From: Chitinophaga parva
GTDB taxonomy: Bacteria; Bacteroidota; Bacteroidia; Chitinophagales; Chitinophagaceae
Reading direction: 5' to 3'
DNA length: 64,000 nt
NCBI RefSeq assembly: GCF_003071345.1
Contig: NZ_QCYK01000003.1
Coordinates: forward strand, 1 to 64,000
A program made the position numbers and the translations under genes. The notes beneath the pieces are model-generated. The model was not told where the DNA came from. It made no database searches and saw only the letters and a program-made list of their open reading frames with translations. Of the stretch, positions 8,450-17,652 are shown piece after piece. Position 1 is the stretch's first letter; the number at the start of each line of letters is the position of its first letter.

Positions 8450-9313
8450 ATGAAAAAGGTCTTTCACGAACTTAGCAAGCCAGAAAATGCAAGCTATATT
8501 GTTAAAGAGGAAATCGCGGCACAGTTCGCGGCGCCATTTCATTTTCACAAAGGCTATGAGCTTACCTATATCGTTAAAGGGCATGGGAAGTTTTACGGTG
8601 GTGATAGCATATTGAATTTTACAGGTGGTGAACTGTATCTTTTTGGGATAGGCTTTCCTCATTATTTTATCAATGATAAGTCATTTATTGGATCGGGAGT
8701 GCTTGCGCATTCTATTACTATCCAGTTTGGCGATGATTTTTTGGATGGCGGCTTTTATCTCCAACCTGAATTTACGAAAGTAAAGGCCCTGCTTAAAAAT
8801 GCGCATAGGGGAATTAAAGTGGTAAGTCCCAATGCTCAATTGAAAAAGATGATGCTGGATGCTCCCCAAAGCTCAGGATTAAAGGGATTAATCAACTTAC
8901 TTGGCATATTAGATATCATAGCAAGCTCAAATGACGACGGGAAGATCACTATCAGCACCGATTTATTCGAGAACTCGCTGGTAGCGCAAAAGAAAGAGCA
9001 AAAGTTAGACGATGTTTACAGGTATGTGTTGGAGAATTTTAAGGAACATATCACGAATCAAAAGGCGGCGGCGCTTGCATGCATGAATGAATCCGCATTT
9101 TGCAGGTATTTTAAACGCCATACCAAGAAAACCCTTTCGCAATTTGTATCCCAGGTGCGTGTTGCGCATGCTATGCACCTGCTTGCAGAAGAGGACATGA
9201 GTATATCAAAAGTTTGTTTCGAATGCGGATTTACCAATCTGTCCTATTTTAACCGGCAATTCAAAGCCGTTACCGGCAAAACCCCATTTATCTATCGTAA
9301 GGATTTTTACTAG
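8450..9313 (+). CDS. AraC-family regulator of the sugar-acid cluster
   Basis: A 287-residue regulator. The N-terminal half is a cupin-type ligand-binding domain (PFHFHKGYELTYIVKGHGKFY). The C-terminal 100 residues carry the two AraC helix-turn-helix motifs (ISKVCFECGFTNLSYFNRQF and the closing GKTPFIYRKDF). It is transcribed away from the dehydratase, SDR and lactonase genes, which suggests it senses the sugar or an acid intermediate and controls that cluster. The start ATG is the first in frame after the intergenic region. It ends 225 bp before a strong bidirectional terminator. Confidence 0.9.
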   Translation: MKKVFHELSKPENASYIVKEEIAAQFAAPFHFHKGYELTYIVKGHGKFYGGDSILNFTGGELYLFGIGFPHYFINDKSFIGSGVLAHSITIQFGDDFLDGGFYLQPEFTKVKALLKNAHRGIKVVSPNAQLKKMMLDAPQSSGLKGLINLLGILDIIASSNDDGKITISTDLFENSLVAQKKEQKLDDVYRYVLENFKEHITNQKAAALACMNESAFCRYFKRHTKKTLSQFVSQVRVAHAMHLLAEEDMSISKVCFECGFTNLSYFNRQFKAVTGKTPFIYRKDFY

Positions 9314-9537
9314 GTCCTGCTTAAGCAAATTCCCTTTCCGGGGCAATGATGCCTGGAATGCCCATACTGAACCAGGCATTGCCCGGCTATTCATTAGTAT
9401 ATTCCGAATGATCCGGATGATTATGTAGGGGCGCAACTTTGACGGACGCTACGCGGAGAACGGCCATGACGAAGGTTCATTGTAACGGTGCGCCGTACCG
9501 GCACTACCGTATCTGGGCGCGGACGAAATTTATCACA

Positions 9538-9578
9538 TCAAAAAAGCCTTTGCGTCCTTTGCCTAAAGGCTTTTTTGA
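9538..9578. terminator. Bidirectional terminator
   Basis: A perfect 14-bp inverted repeat (TCAAAAAAGCCTTT at 9538-9551 and its complement at 9565-9578) with A/T runs on both sides. It lies between the convergent AraC gene and the lipoprotein gene and can end both transcripts. Confidence 0.85.
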
Positions 9579-9602
9579 TGAACAATACATTGTAGCTCTG
9601 CA

Positions 9603-10580
9603 CTAGAAGTATTTAGGAGTATTATCATGCCAGCTTGTATCCGCAGGCAACGCTATGTGAAGGCCTGCTCCACTCGACACCCCAGGGAATAGGTTGCCGG
9701 TGAGGTTCGTGTTATTACCAGTTGTGATGTCAACGCCATAAATGGTCTTGTTGGTTAGGACGGCGTTGGTGCTGCTATATACGGTGAATACCAGGTTCAG
9801 CTTAGTACCCGGGGCGCCAAAAAAGTACAGGTAGGTATTCCAGCCCGTCTTTCCCAGTTGATCAGCTGACAAGCCAAAGGTGCTTTTATCTGGCTGCCCC
9901 ACGAGGGCGTCTCCCAATACTTTACTATTAAAGTAATCATAGTGATTGGCCCAACCGAACTCGGTGCCCTGGTTGATACTGTCATATGGTGGCGAACTAG
10001 CTTGGTAGCTTTTAATTTCCATGCGGCTGGCGTTAAAAGGGAGTGTGTCCAGTACCGTCAGGTGTACGCGGCTTACCACACGATCCAAAATAAGGCCCTG
10101 GTTTAAAACCCCAACCACAGTAAAGTTGAGTGCTTTAGAAAAGAAATCACCTCCGGGCAATACCATGCCTACGTCAGTTACAATCCCGGACATAAGGGTG
10201 GTGAATCTGAGTGAACTGTCCACGTTTGCATTCGTTACGAAAACAGCCGCCTCATAGTCCCCACCGGGTAGCGAATCAACAATAACCCCAAAATTGGGAT
10301 CGGTGGATTTTTGAATGATGCGGGGTTGGGACCCGTACCCGATAAAATAATAGAGCGTGTACACGGTGGTATCTGCATTCGTGCGCCCGTTCGCATTTTG
10401 CTGGCGAAGCTTGCTGATCTCTGAGGTGAAGTCGCCCCCCACATTGAATTTCACCGCGTATTTTTTCCCGCCGGAATCGGGGCTACCGGGTACTCCGGGT
10501 TTGGTATTACCCTGTTTGGAACAGCTTATAGCTGTGAGCAGCAGGAGTGCGGCAAGTACCGCGTTAGTGATCTGTCTCAT
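9603..10580 (-). CDS. Hypothetical lipoprotein with fimbrillin-like features
   Basis: A 325-residue lipoprotein: the signal peptide ends in the lipobox TAISC with the lipidated cysteine at residue 20, followed by a Gly/Pro/Ser-rich linker. The rest is beta-rich and serine/threonine-rich. The C-terminal pattern of a strand ending NLTGNLFPG is reminiscent of FimA/Mfa-type fimbrillins, where NxTxLTGxLF is common, so a surface-pilus or adhesin-like fold is possible. No neighbouring fimbrial genes support this. It is a single gene bounded by a terminator. Confidence 0.7.
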   Translation of the reverse strand: MRQITNAVLAALLLLTAISCSKQGNTKPGVPGSPDSGGKKYAVKFNVGGDFTSEISKLRQQNANGRTNADTTVYTLYYFIGYGSQPRIIQKSTDPNFGVIVDSLPGGDYEAAVFVTNANVDSSLRFTTLMSGIVTDVGMVLPGGDFFSKALNFTVVGVLNQGLILDRVVSRVHLTVLDTLPFNASRMEIKSYQASSPPYDSINQGTEFGWANHYDYFNSKVLGDALVGQPDKSTFGLSADQLGKTGWNTYLYFFGAPGTKLNLVFTVYSSTNAVLTNKTIYGVDITTGNNTNLTGNLFPGVSSGAGLHIALPADTSWHDNTPKYF

Positions 10581-10963
10581 TGGTTAATTTAGTTGAGCAT
10601 GATAGATTGGAAGTAGGATATGGACGTTTTTGTAATAGGATGGTATCAGGCTTGCAACAAGCCCAGCAAAAGATCGCGGGTAAAGTTTCCGACGCTATAC
10701 ATATAAATTTTACCCGGAGGTGGTAATATCAAATATCATTCCATCACGTTCCGCCATAACCTGCTGCATGGCATCTATGATAGGGCCACTACCTTTTCCC
10801 CGCCACGCCCGCAAGACGATACCCATGGGCTTTCATATCGTACCACCATAACTTGGCGGAGGGAATTAATGGACGCCGCCTTTACTTAAAGTAAATATTA
10901 ACCAGCGACTGCCGAAATGTAGGTGGTTTTTCCGGTATCGCTTAATATTGCAGGATATTCACA
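10581..10963. other. Intergenic region between divergent lipoprotein and orphan gene
   Basis: No gene is supported in these 383 bp. One 37-residue frame on the minus strand (reading GPIIDAMQQVMAERDG near 10710-10830) looks partly protein-like and may be a relic. The right end carries a palindrome that is listed separately. Confidence 0.4.
10881..10895. promoter_or_regulatory. Palindrome upstream of the putative nuclease gene
   Basis: TTTACTT-A-AAGTAAA is a perfect 7-bp inverted repeat 69 bp before the ATG at 10964. Its position and symmetry fit an operator for a small dimeric regulator. No regulator gene is adjacent. Confidence 0.4.
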
Positions 10964-12469
10964 ATGACCATGGGACTACCTAAACTCCTCATATTCACTA
11001 AAGGTCCGGCTACAACAGGTTTCCGCTACCAGCAGCTCAAAGCCCTCCGGGATTGGCTGCTAAGCCGTCTTGAGGCTACGGATGACGTGTTCTTTTACGA
11101 TAATGAAGACGGTGTTTTCCTGAGGGTACCCGGCCAACAGCACGGATTTGCAGCGGTGAAATATTACGCATCCAGTCCGGCATTCAATGGTGATGAAGTA
11201 AGTAGCGCCATTAGAAGATTTTTTGTGTTATGGCGGAAGGGGGAATATAAACCTGGTGGGATCACTTTTGTATTTGAGGCAAATGCAGTTACGGCTGCGG
11301 AGGATGCAGAAATCCCTGTTGAACCTGCGTATGACGGGAATGATGGGGCGCTCCTGGAAGAATGGGTGACACAGCAGGACCAGCTCAACGGGGACTTGCT
11401 TGGCCGCATAGTAACCTACGTCCAGGAAATCATTGGTCAGGATGGATCTGATCCCCTGGAACCTGATAGCTGGGAAGCATTCGTAAAGGCGGTTAGCTGG
11501 CAGGCTGACAGCATTGCCCTGGATGAGGGTATGGCCCTGTTGGTAGAAGACATCGATGACCTGATCCGGCATTTACCACTGGAGGGCGTGAAGAGCCAGC
11601 CGGCATTGTTGCGTGCAGCGCTCTATTACGAAATAGCAGCAGGCATAGGAAAAGCTGCCGTCGGTCAGCAGCGGCTCACCGGTGAGTTGTTGGATAGCGT
11701 GGTCCTGCAAGCGGATGGGGAAGAGCGTAAGTGGTATCGTAATGCATTGGAGGTTTGGAAAAGCGCCCCTGCGATCACCCATTTCAACCCGGAGGAATTT
11801 TATGAAGTTATAACAGCCGCCAGGTATTGCCGTTTCCGCTCCTTGCGTGCCTCGGGCGAGCACGAACAATGGCAGGATCTGTTACATCTATATATCCACC
11901 TGGAAGACATTGGTATCTATTTCCTGCGCAAAGCCATTTATGAATATCTCTTCCTGATCACCGCCACCGATCCGGATTCCTTTTTGCCGGGCGGCACCCT
12001 GGCCGGTATGGAGGATGGGATCAACTATTATTTTGACAACGCCCTGCAGCCCACCAGGGACATTGAGATGGAAGAAGATATTGCGTTGCTCTCCCTGGTC
12101 ATCAATGCGCAATCTGCGGGGCAGATCAACATAGAAAGCCCGGTAATTGAATTTTGGAAAAAGAATATAATGGATTACCTGGACAGCCGTTTGGAAGAAT
12201 CTTTCAATGTGGATGACAAGTGTGTACTATTGGAGCTGAAAGGCTCATTGATCATGGATTGCAGCATGCCGGGAGACTACGATCATGCCATCCGGGAGGC
12301 GCTTGTTGTATACCGGCAAATTCTTCCCCTGTTGCCGGAGGCTCGGCATTACAATATGAAAAGGCTTACGGAAATACTGGATGCGGTAAAGCGGACCATG
12401 ATGCTGCTGCAAGTAAAAGGAGAGGGCGTTAAGCGCCTGGAGGCATTCCTGGGGGAGATCCGGCAATGA
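10964..12469 (+). CDS. Orphan 501-aa protein with a possible DUF4297-like nuclease N-terminus
   Basis: The protein is not recognised with certainty. The first 105 residues resemble dsDNA nuclease domains of the DUF4297/Cap4 kind: a helix with GxxxxxGFRYQQLKALRDWL, then a strand with FYDNEDGVFLRV (E48, D49), then GFAAVKYYA (K66), then an aromatic helix (AIRRFFVLWRKGEY) and a strand ending TFVFEANA. This is the D/E...x-K order of a PD-(D/E)xK site, with V in place of the usual Q before K66. The remaining 390 residues are helical and acidic, possibly repeat-like. It stands alone, has a palindrome upstream and a strong terminator downstream. A stand-alone defence nuclease is one possibility; an unrelated fold is equally open. 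Confidence 0.6.
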   Translation: MTMGLPKLLIFTKGPATTGFRYQQLKALRDWLLSRLEATDDVFFYDNEDGVFLRVPGQQHGFAAVKYYASSPAFNGDEVSSAIRRFFVLWRKGEYKPGGITFVFEANAVTAAEDAEIPVEPAYDGNDGALLEEWVTQQDQLNGDLLGRIVTYVQEIIGQDGSDPLEPDSWEAFVKAVSWQADSIALDEGMALLVEDIDDLIRHLPLEGVKSQPALLRAALYYEIAAGIGKAAVGQQRLTGELLDSVVLQADGEERKWYRNALEVWKSAPAITHFNPEEFYEVITAARYCRFRSLRASGEHEQWQDLLHLYIHLEDIGIYFLRKAIYEYLFLITATDPDSFLPGGTLAGMEDGINYYFDNALQPTRDIEMEEDIALLSLVINAQSAGQINIESPVIEFWKKNIMDYLDSRLEESFNVDDKCVLLELKGSLIMDCSMPGDYDHAIREALVVYRQILPLLPEARHYNMKRLTEILDAVKRTMMLLQVKGEGVKRLEAFLGEIRQ

Positions 12470-12523
12470 GGGGCCGCCGTGAATTGCATTGCCTTCATTG
12501 GACCTGACGCAATGACTACCCGT

Positions 12524-12560
12524 AAAAATGCCTTCAGGCCACTGGCCTGAAGGCATTTTT
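12524..12560. terminator. Strong bidirectional terminator
   Basis: A perfect 17-bp stem (AAAAATGCCTTCAGGCC at 12524-12540 and its complement at 12544-12560) with a 3-nt loop and flanking A and T runs. It ends both the rightward 501-aa gene and the leftward OB-fold gene. Confidence 0.92.
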
Positions 12561-12580
12561 AATTTGAAAATTCGACGCCT

Positions 12581-12946
12581 TTACTGGGCAATCTTTATCT
12601 GGCTTTCACTCGTCACATTGATCTGCGGCTTTCCTTTAAACTCCGTAATCCGCCCCGTTACACAGATCTGCTTGTCCAGCAGTTTCTCATCCGGTGCATA
12701 AGAGAATCCATCCCGCGCGGGTTTGAAGATCACCAGCGTTAAAGGCTGGTTCGGAAATTTCCCGTCCAGGTCCAGGAGGGTAGGAGCGTTTTTACCGCCA
12801 GTGACATACTTGGCACCCATCACCTTCGCACAAACGGTAACGGAATCACCAATATGCTTTTTTGCCTCGCTGGCAGCAATTTTCGTCTGCGCACGGCCGG
12901 CCAGACCCAATGTTGTAAAAAGAGCAATAAGAACGATGTAGCGCAT
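12581..12946 (-). CDS. Periplasmic OB-fold-like protein
   Basis: The frame is open further upstream, but the start MRYIVLIALFTTLGLAGRAQ at 12946 gives a proper signal peptide and a 121-residue product. The mature part (AKKHIGDSVTVCAKVMGAKY, LDLDGKFPNQPLTLVIF, KQICVTGRITEFKGKPQI) has the strand pattern of small OB-fold proteins found as single secreted domains in Bacteroidota and beside nuclease genes, where it reads VCGKV..... PLTvvi...... V.V.G.I..Y.G.pqI. A role in binding nucleic acid or oligosaccharide is inference. It stands alone, ends at the strong terminator and has no operon partner. Confidence 0.72.
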   Translation of the reverse strand: MRYIVLIALFTTLGLAGRAQTKIAASEAKKHIGDSVTVCAKVMGAKYVTGGKNAPTLLDLDGKFPNQPLTLVIFKPARDGFSYAPDEKLLDKQICVTGRITEFKGKPQINVTSESQIKIAQ

Positions 12947-13286
12947 ATACTTGATGATATTTAGTGTTTCACTGTTGGCATAGAAAAAACGTTGGCGGTG
13001 TATGATCTGCAAAATAGACAATTGCCGGCATACCGGCCGCAGGTGGCAAAGAATTATGGTGGTCGGGGATTATTTAAGCGTAAACAGGACATAGGCCCTG
13101 CTTTATGGACCGGGAATATGTTACGGCAATCCTTAGGTTAGATTGCTGCGTTTGTTTATATTCGAATGCGCCGGATCCGTCCGGCCGCCTGCGGCCAACG
13201 CCTCGCAAGGTTTCGCTGAAACACCGGATCGTGGCTGGGCCGATGATCTTTCCGCTCCCGGAATTAACAATTTAAAAATTCAAGTT

Positions 13287-13721
13287 ATGAGAACAATCAA
13301 CCCCTGGATCAATTTTAATGGCAATGCCGAAGAAGCATTTAACTTTTACAAATCGGTTTTTGGTGGGGAATTCACCAGGATCGTTCGTTTCAAGGAGCTG
13401 GCAGGCGAGGCGTTCCAGGTACCGGAACACGAAGCCAATAAGATCATGCACATTGCGCTTCCGCTTGGCAAGCACAACGTTCTGTTGGCGAACGACGTTC
13501 CCGAAATAATGGGACGCGTTAACGAGCATGAAAACAGGTCTAAAATATTGGTGAGTGCTGAAAGCCGGGAGGAAGCGGACAGGTTATTTAACGGACTGTC
13601 TGCAGGTGGAGATGTTGAAGGGCCCATTGGTGACAGTCCCTGGGGTACCTACGCAGGAATGTTTAGAGATAAATATGGCATTGAATGGATCGTGGAATTT
13701 GACCCATCCTATAACGGGTAG
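13287..13721 (+). CDS. VOC-superfamily (PhnB-type) protein
   Basis: Start chosen at 13287 (MRTINPWINFNGNAEEAFNF) because PhnB-type proteins begin this way; the open frame runs 144 nt further upstream without family similarity. The 144-residue product contains FYKSVFGGEF near the N-terminus, the central IMHIALPLGKHNVLLAND and the closing GDSPWGTYAGMFRDKYGIEW. These are the features of the PhnB/3-demethylubiquinone methyltransferase-like branch of the vicinal oxygen chelate superfamily. The substrate is unknown. A second VOC remnant lies just downstream. Confidence 0.85.
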   Translation: MRTINPWINFNGNAEEAFNFYKSVFGGEFTRIVRFKELAGEAFQVPEHEANKIMHIALPLGKHNVLLANDVPEIMGRVNEHENRSKILVSAESREEADRLFNGLSAGGDVEGPIGDSPWGTYAGMFRDKYGIEWIVEFDPSYNG

Positions 13722-13784
13722 CCGGCCGGCCCGGGTGCTCCTTTTTAACATCCTGGAAAAGGCCCGCATGGCTCATTTGACACT

Positions 13785-13862
13785 GGTGCCCTGAGATCCA
13801 TCCGCCCCGCATATTTCCGGGATCCGGATGGCAATCCCGTTGAAGGAATTACCTGCACCGTT
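13785..13862 (+). pseudogene. C-terminal scrap of a glyoxalase/VOC gene
   Basis: In one plus-strand frame the sequence reads IRPAYFRDPDGNPVEGITC. The pattern YFRDPDGNxxE is the C-terminal signature of glyoxalase/bleomycin-resistance proteins, where the Glu is a metal ligand. Nothing upstream in this frame continues the domain, so only the last strand survives. Confidence 0.6.
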
Positions 13863-13871
13863 GTTTTTATT

Positions 13872-16800
13872 TTAACGTACCGCAGCTGCTGGCCTATCGG
13901 GAAGCGCAGCAGTATCCAGTGGAATATTCAAAATGGAAGTAGCGCTTGTAATGGCATTGCCTTTCACGCCCACCAGGTATAGCCGGTACTGCTGCGGTTT
14001 TTCAGGCACGGTATAATCAAGCGAGGGTCCTTTGCTCAACCGCTTTATTTCCAAGGGCGTGCCCCAGGCGTCTGTCCGCACCTGGTACCATTCAAACTGC
14101 AATCCTGTGGAGGGCGTCGTTGCCAGCCGCCACCTGCCATCCTGGTATACCAATGCATGATAGGGCAGTACATTACCTGGCATTGTAGTAAGCGCCGGGC
14201 GCAGTATTTTAATGTCCGGCAAATGATAGCGCGTGGTATCATTCATCCAGTTGTGGGTAATGGCATAAAAGCCGGGTTTGTTCCTGCCCCAGATGTCTTT
14301 TAAACCGTTAAAGGTTACACCGGCATTTGTTTGCTGGTCCTGCCAGTTTTCCATAACGGCAGTTGCAGCTGGATCGTGCAACTTAAAATACAGCAACGGG
14401 TCTACGCTGCTGAAATAATAGGGAACCGGTAAATGATGAATTTCGGCAGTGTCTTCCAGGTTGTCCTTTAATACGAGACCATAAGCATCAATCCCGGGCA
14501 CCTGGTCCCGCAGGGTGGCCACTATGTTTTGCAAGTCGTGCGCTACATTTACATCAACTGTTACCGGCCTGGAAGGATCTGTTTTTTTGATCTGCGCTAT
14601 CAGCGTCTTCAGCCACTCCATGTATGCCTGCCTGCGGTAAAATAACTCCGGTTGCAAATAGCGGTCGTTCATTTGCTGCAGGGTACAGTTGCCAATATTC
14701 CAGCATTGTATAGAGCCATTGCCTTTCAGACGGGCCACGGTGGCCAATATTTGGCGTGCAAGCCGCGGCAGCACATCGCTGTCTGCCACCTGCGCCGCAG
14801 CATCGGGCACCCAGAAACTGTAAAAAACGGACAGGCCTGTTTCCCGTGCGGCCTGGAAGGTGATGCGGTCATAAACACCCGGGCCATAAATTTTTACCGT
14901 ATTAATACCTGCCTTTCGCATGGCCTTGAAATCACCTGAAATAATCTGCCGGGTCACGGGGTAATCGTTGCCATACCAGTTTTGACCTTTTTGATATGTT
15001 ACACCACGCGCGGCAAGCGTAAAGGTCTTTGTAGTGTTTGGATCAGCCGTACGGGGATCTGCTGCCATCGGCGCTATGGGCAAGTGATGTGTTACGGTGA
15101 GCGCAGCAATGCTTCCCAGGCTATCCTGCTGCCAGTTGATCATCGCGGTAGAATGATCCGGCACATTTTTGTCAAAAGCAGAATTGAATAATACGATGGC
15201 CTTCACTTCGGGGAAGTGGGCTTTGATACTGTTGATACCTGCCCGCAGCCAGGCGGTTTGTTGGTGCCCGTCTTTTGTGGCGCCCATTTCGCTGATCATC
15301 ACCGGCATGTCCTGGCTAAGCGCAAACTGGTGGAATGGTGCATACAGCTGGCTAAAGGAATATGACTGGCCACCTGGGTTGTAGCGTCCATAATTTAAGC
15401 CGGTGATGCCCATCCAGTCTACGTAAGCTTTCCCGGGGAAATAATCAGCCATGGTTGCTGGTTTCCAGGGATTCCATACCCAGATCACATTCCAGGCTCC
15501 CTGTGCGATGAACTGCTGATGAATATATCTCCAGGCGGCTTTAAAATCCTCCGCCGTGTTGCCACCGCTGGCGGACCAGGGGTAGGAGGGATTGTCTGCT
15601 TCATGCGCAAAACGAAGGAACACGGGCCGGTTCAGCATACGCAATTGTGAGGCCACGCGCGTGATGTAAGCATCATACTGCCCCGCCACAATATTGGCAA
15701 ACACGTGCTCATCCTGCTGACCGGCAGCGCGGTGGAAAAGCGACTGCCAGGGCTCCCAGGTGATCATGGGCGTGGAGTGATTGCGGTAGATACTGTCCAT
15801 CACATTTGCCGGCACCAAATTCTGTGGCTGGTCGCCCCAGGCGAGGTAAACTGATACCAGGTCAAAGTGTATGCTTTGTTGTTGTTGCAGGGATGTTACG
15901 TTGGCCATATTGGTAAGGCCATTGCCTGCTGCCGGGGGATTAAAAATACCAGTAAGCAATATTGCTTTATGGTCGGGGCCTGCCGGCAATACATCCGCCT
16001 TCTGCGGCCGGTTCACCATGTACACGGAGGCACTGATGGCCAGCACAATGAGAAGCAGGCTTACGCTCCGGATGCCGGAATATAGTTTACGCCGGGACAA
16101 CCAGAACCTGCGCTTCAGCACATGGACATAACTCGTCAACGCGGACAAGCGCTGGTGTTGTTGCTGGTAAGATTGGATCTTATGCTGCTGGCTGGCTACC
16201 AGCATGAAGAGCATAAAAAAGCAATTAATGCCGGCGATGCCCGCCATGGTAAATGTGTAGGGGGTCCAGCTGTTATACAAACCATAAGCAATAGCGGCTA
16301 CTGACAGCACCAGCACTATAATATTGGGAGTATTGATGCCCAGGTTCCGCTCTTCGGCAATGGTTTTGGGTGTAGGGATGTACGGCACTTTTTTCCGGAA
16401 AATGGTGTAAATAAAACCGGTAATAAATATCCACCACGTACCAATGAGCAGTAATCCGCCAATAACATGGAAACCACGTTCCTGGTCTTCCATCACCCAG
16501 CGCTGCACGTAATGCCGGATGAGCACCACCGCAGTAACAAACGGTAAGCCGATCACCGCGAACGTGGAGAAGTCCATCCGGAGCGGGTACACGTCTGTAA
16601 GAAGGGACACCACCGGTATCAGGAAATTAAGCAGGTATACAAAGCCGGACAGGTAGAACATCGGCACCAACCCATAGTGCAATTTTTGCCGCCAGGTAAA
16701 TTTACCGAACAGTTCAAAGTAAGCCGTGACAAAAAGTTCAAACACGCCCCTTGCCCATTTGAGCTGCTGCTTGTAGTATGCTGAAAGCGTGGCCGGCACC

Positions 16801-17639
16801 AGCCCGCGCGATAACACTGCCGGTACATACACTGATTTCCAGCCCTGTGCATGCAGCCGCATGGCCGTGTGCATGTCCTCTGCCAGGCCCGGGGCGTGGC
16901 CCCCGATGGATGCCAGCGCCGTGCGCCTGAATGTACAGTTGGCGCCAATGGCCTGCACCGTGCCATAGGCATTCATCGTCATCATCATCGGGCCATAGTA
17001 CTGGTAAGTTTGCTGCGCTGCGCCCTTGGCTATCCATCCTTCGTGCTGGTTGTAATAGGCCTGGACTATCTGTACATAACCTATTTGCGGATCATTGAAA
17101 TGGCCAACAATGGGATCCAGGAACCCGGAAAAGGGCACATGGTCCGGGTCGAGTATCACGCACAGCTCCCCGTTTGATTGTTTCAGGGCGTTATTGATGT
17201 TGCCTGCCTTGGCATCTGTTTTATCGGTGCGGGTTACATGATGTATGCCCAGGCGGCGGCAAACTTCTTTCAGGTAAGGATCGTCTGCTTCATCACACAG
17301 GTAGGCCTGGTGCGGGTAGGTGATGGCCTGTATGGCGTGCAGCGTTTCAATGATCATTTCATAAGGCTCGCCGGCACAGAACGTGGTGAAAATATCTACA
17401 GTGAATACCTTTTCCGGCAGCGGGTTACTGTCTATTTTGATGGACCAGTAGTGATACCACTCGTATAAGATCCTGGCGGCCGTAAATGCAAAGGTGATGA
17501 TCAGCAGGTCATAAAGCGGCCTGTAACCCCGCAGTGCAGGGGCAAGCAGCTGGTATGTGAAGAAGGCCATGCAACAGATACCGATCAGGATCATTAACCT
17601 GAGGATGAACCGTTGTTTTTTATTAGGTGCGGCTATCAT
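13872..17639 (-). CDS. Processive GT2 glycan synthase fused to GH26-like and second TIM-barrel-like domains
   Basis: A 1255-residue membrane protein. Residues 10-60 hold two transmembrane helices. Residues 75-320 are a processive family 2 glycosyltransferase with D116/D119 (CDEADD), DPD at 164-166, ED at 254-255 and QQLKW at 291-295. About seven helices follow (325-545), forming the export channel. After the last helix comes a periplasmic GH26-like domain (560-860) with acid/base E680 (RFAHEAD) and nucleophile E784 (SEMGA). A second barrel-like domain (875-1110) resembles the protein encoded next door but has GNC (C985) where GNE is expected, so it may only bind sugar. An Ig-like strand region ends the protein. 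It likely polymerises a beta-glycan and trims or guides it on the outer side. It lies 13 bp after the GH gene upstream. Confidence 0.85.
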   Translation of the reverse strand: MIAAPNKKQRFILRLMILIGICCMAFFTYQLLAPALRGYRPLYDLLIITFAFTAARILYEWYHYWSIKIDSNPLPEKVFTVDIFTTFCAGEPYEMIIETLHAIQAITYPHQAYLCDEADDPYLKEVCRRLGIHHVTRTDKTDAKAGNINNALKQSNGELCVILDPDHVPFSGFLDPIVGHFNDPQIGYVQIVQAYYNQHEGWIAKGAAQQTYQYYGPMMMTMNAYGTVQAIGANCTFRRTALASIGGHAPGLAEDMHTAMRLHAQGWKSVYVPAVLSRGLVPATLSAYYKQQLKWARGVFELFVTAYFELFGKFTWRQKLHYGLVPMFYLSGFVYLLNFLIPVVSLLTDVYPLRMDFSTFAVIGLPFVTAVVLIRHYVQRWVMEDQERGFHVIGGLLLIGTWWIFITGFIYTIFRKKVPYIPTPKTIAEERNLGINTPNIIVLVLSVAAIAYGLYNSWTPYTFTMAGIAGINCFFMLFMLVASQQHKIQSYQQQHQRLSALTSYVHVLKRRFWLSRRKLYSGIRSVSLLLIVLAISASVYMVNRPQKADVLPAGPDHKAILLTGIFNPPAAGNGLTNMANVTSLQQQQSIHFDLVSVYLAWGDQPQNLVPANVMDSIYRNHSTPMITWEPWQSLFHRAAGQQDEHVFANIVAGQYDAYITRVASQLRMLNRPVFLRFAHEADNPSYPWSASGGNTAEDFKAAWRYIHQQFIAQGAWNVIWVWNPWKPATMADYFPGKAYVDWMGITGLNYGRYNPGGQSYSFSQLYAPFHQFALSQDMPVMISEMGATKDGHQQTAWLRAGINSIKAHFPEVKAIVLFNSAFDKNVPDHSTAMINWQQDSLGSIAALTVTHHLPIAPMAADPRTADPNTTKTFTLAARGVTYQKGQNWYGNDYPVTRQIISGDFKAMRKAGINTVKIYGPGVYDRITFQAARETGLSVFYSFWVPDAAAQVADSDVLPRLARQILATVARLKGNGSIQCWNIGNCTLQQMNDRYLQPELFYRRQAYMEWLKTLIAQIKKTDPSRPVTVDVNVAHDLQNIVATLRDQVPGIDAYGLVLKDNLEDTAEIHHLPVPYYFSSVDPLLYFKLHDPAATAVMENWQDQQTNAGVTFNGLKDIWGRNKPGFYAITHNWMNDTTRYHLPDIKILRPALTTMPGNVLPYHALVYQDGRWRLATTPSTGLQFEWYQVRTDAWGTPLEIKRLSKGPSLDYTVPEKPQQYRLYLVGVKGNAITSATSILNIPLDTAALPDRPAAAVR

Positions 17640-17652
17640 TGCTGATGGGTAA

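Noticed and set aside
13143..13286. 48-codon N-terminal extension of the VOC protein
   Set aside because: PhnB-type proteins start at the residue encoded at 13287, and the extension has no similarity to the family.
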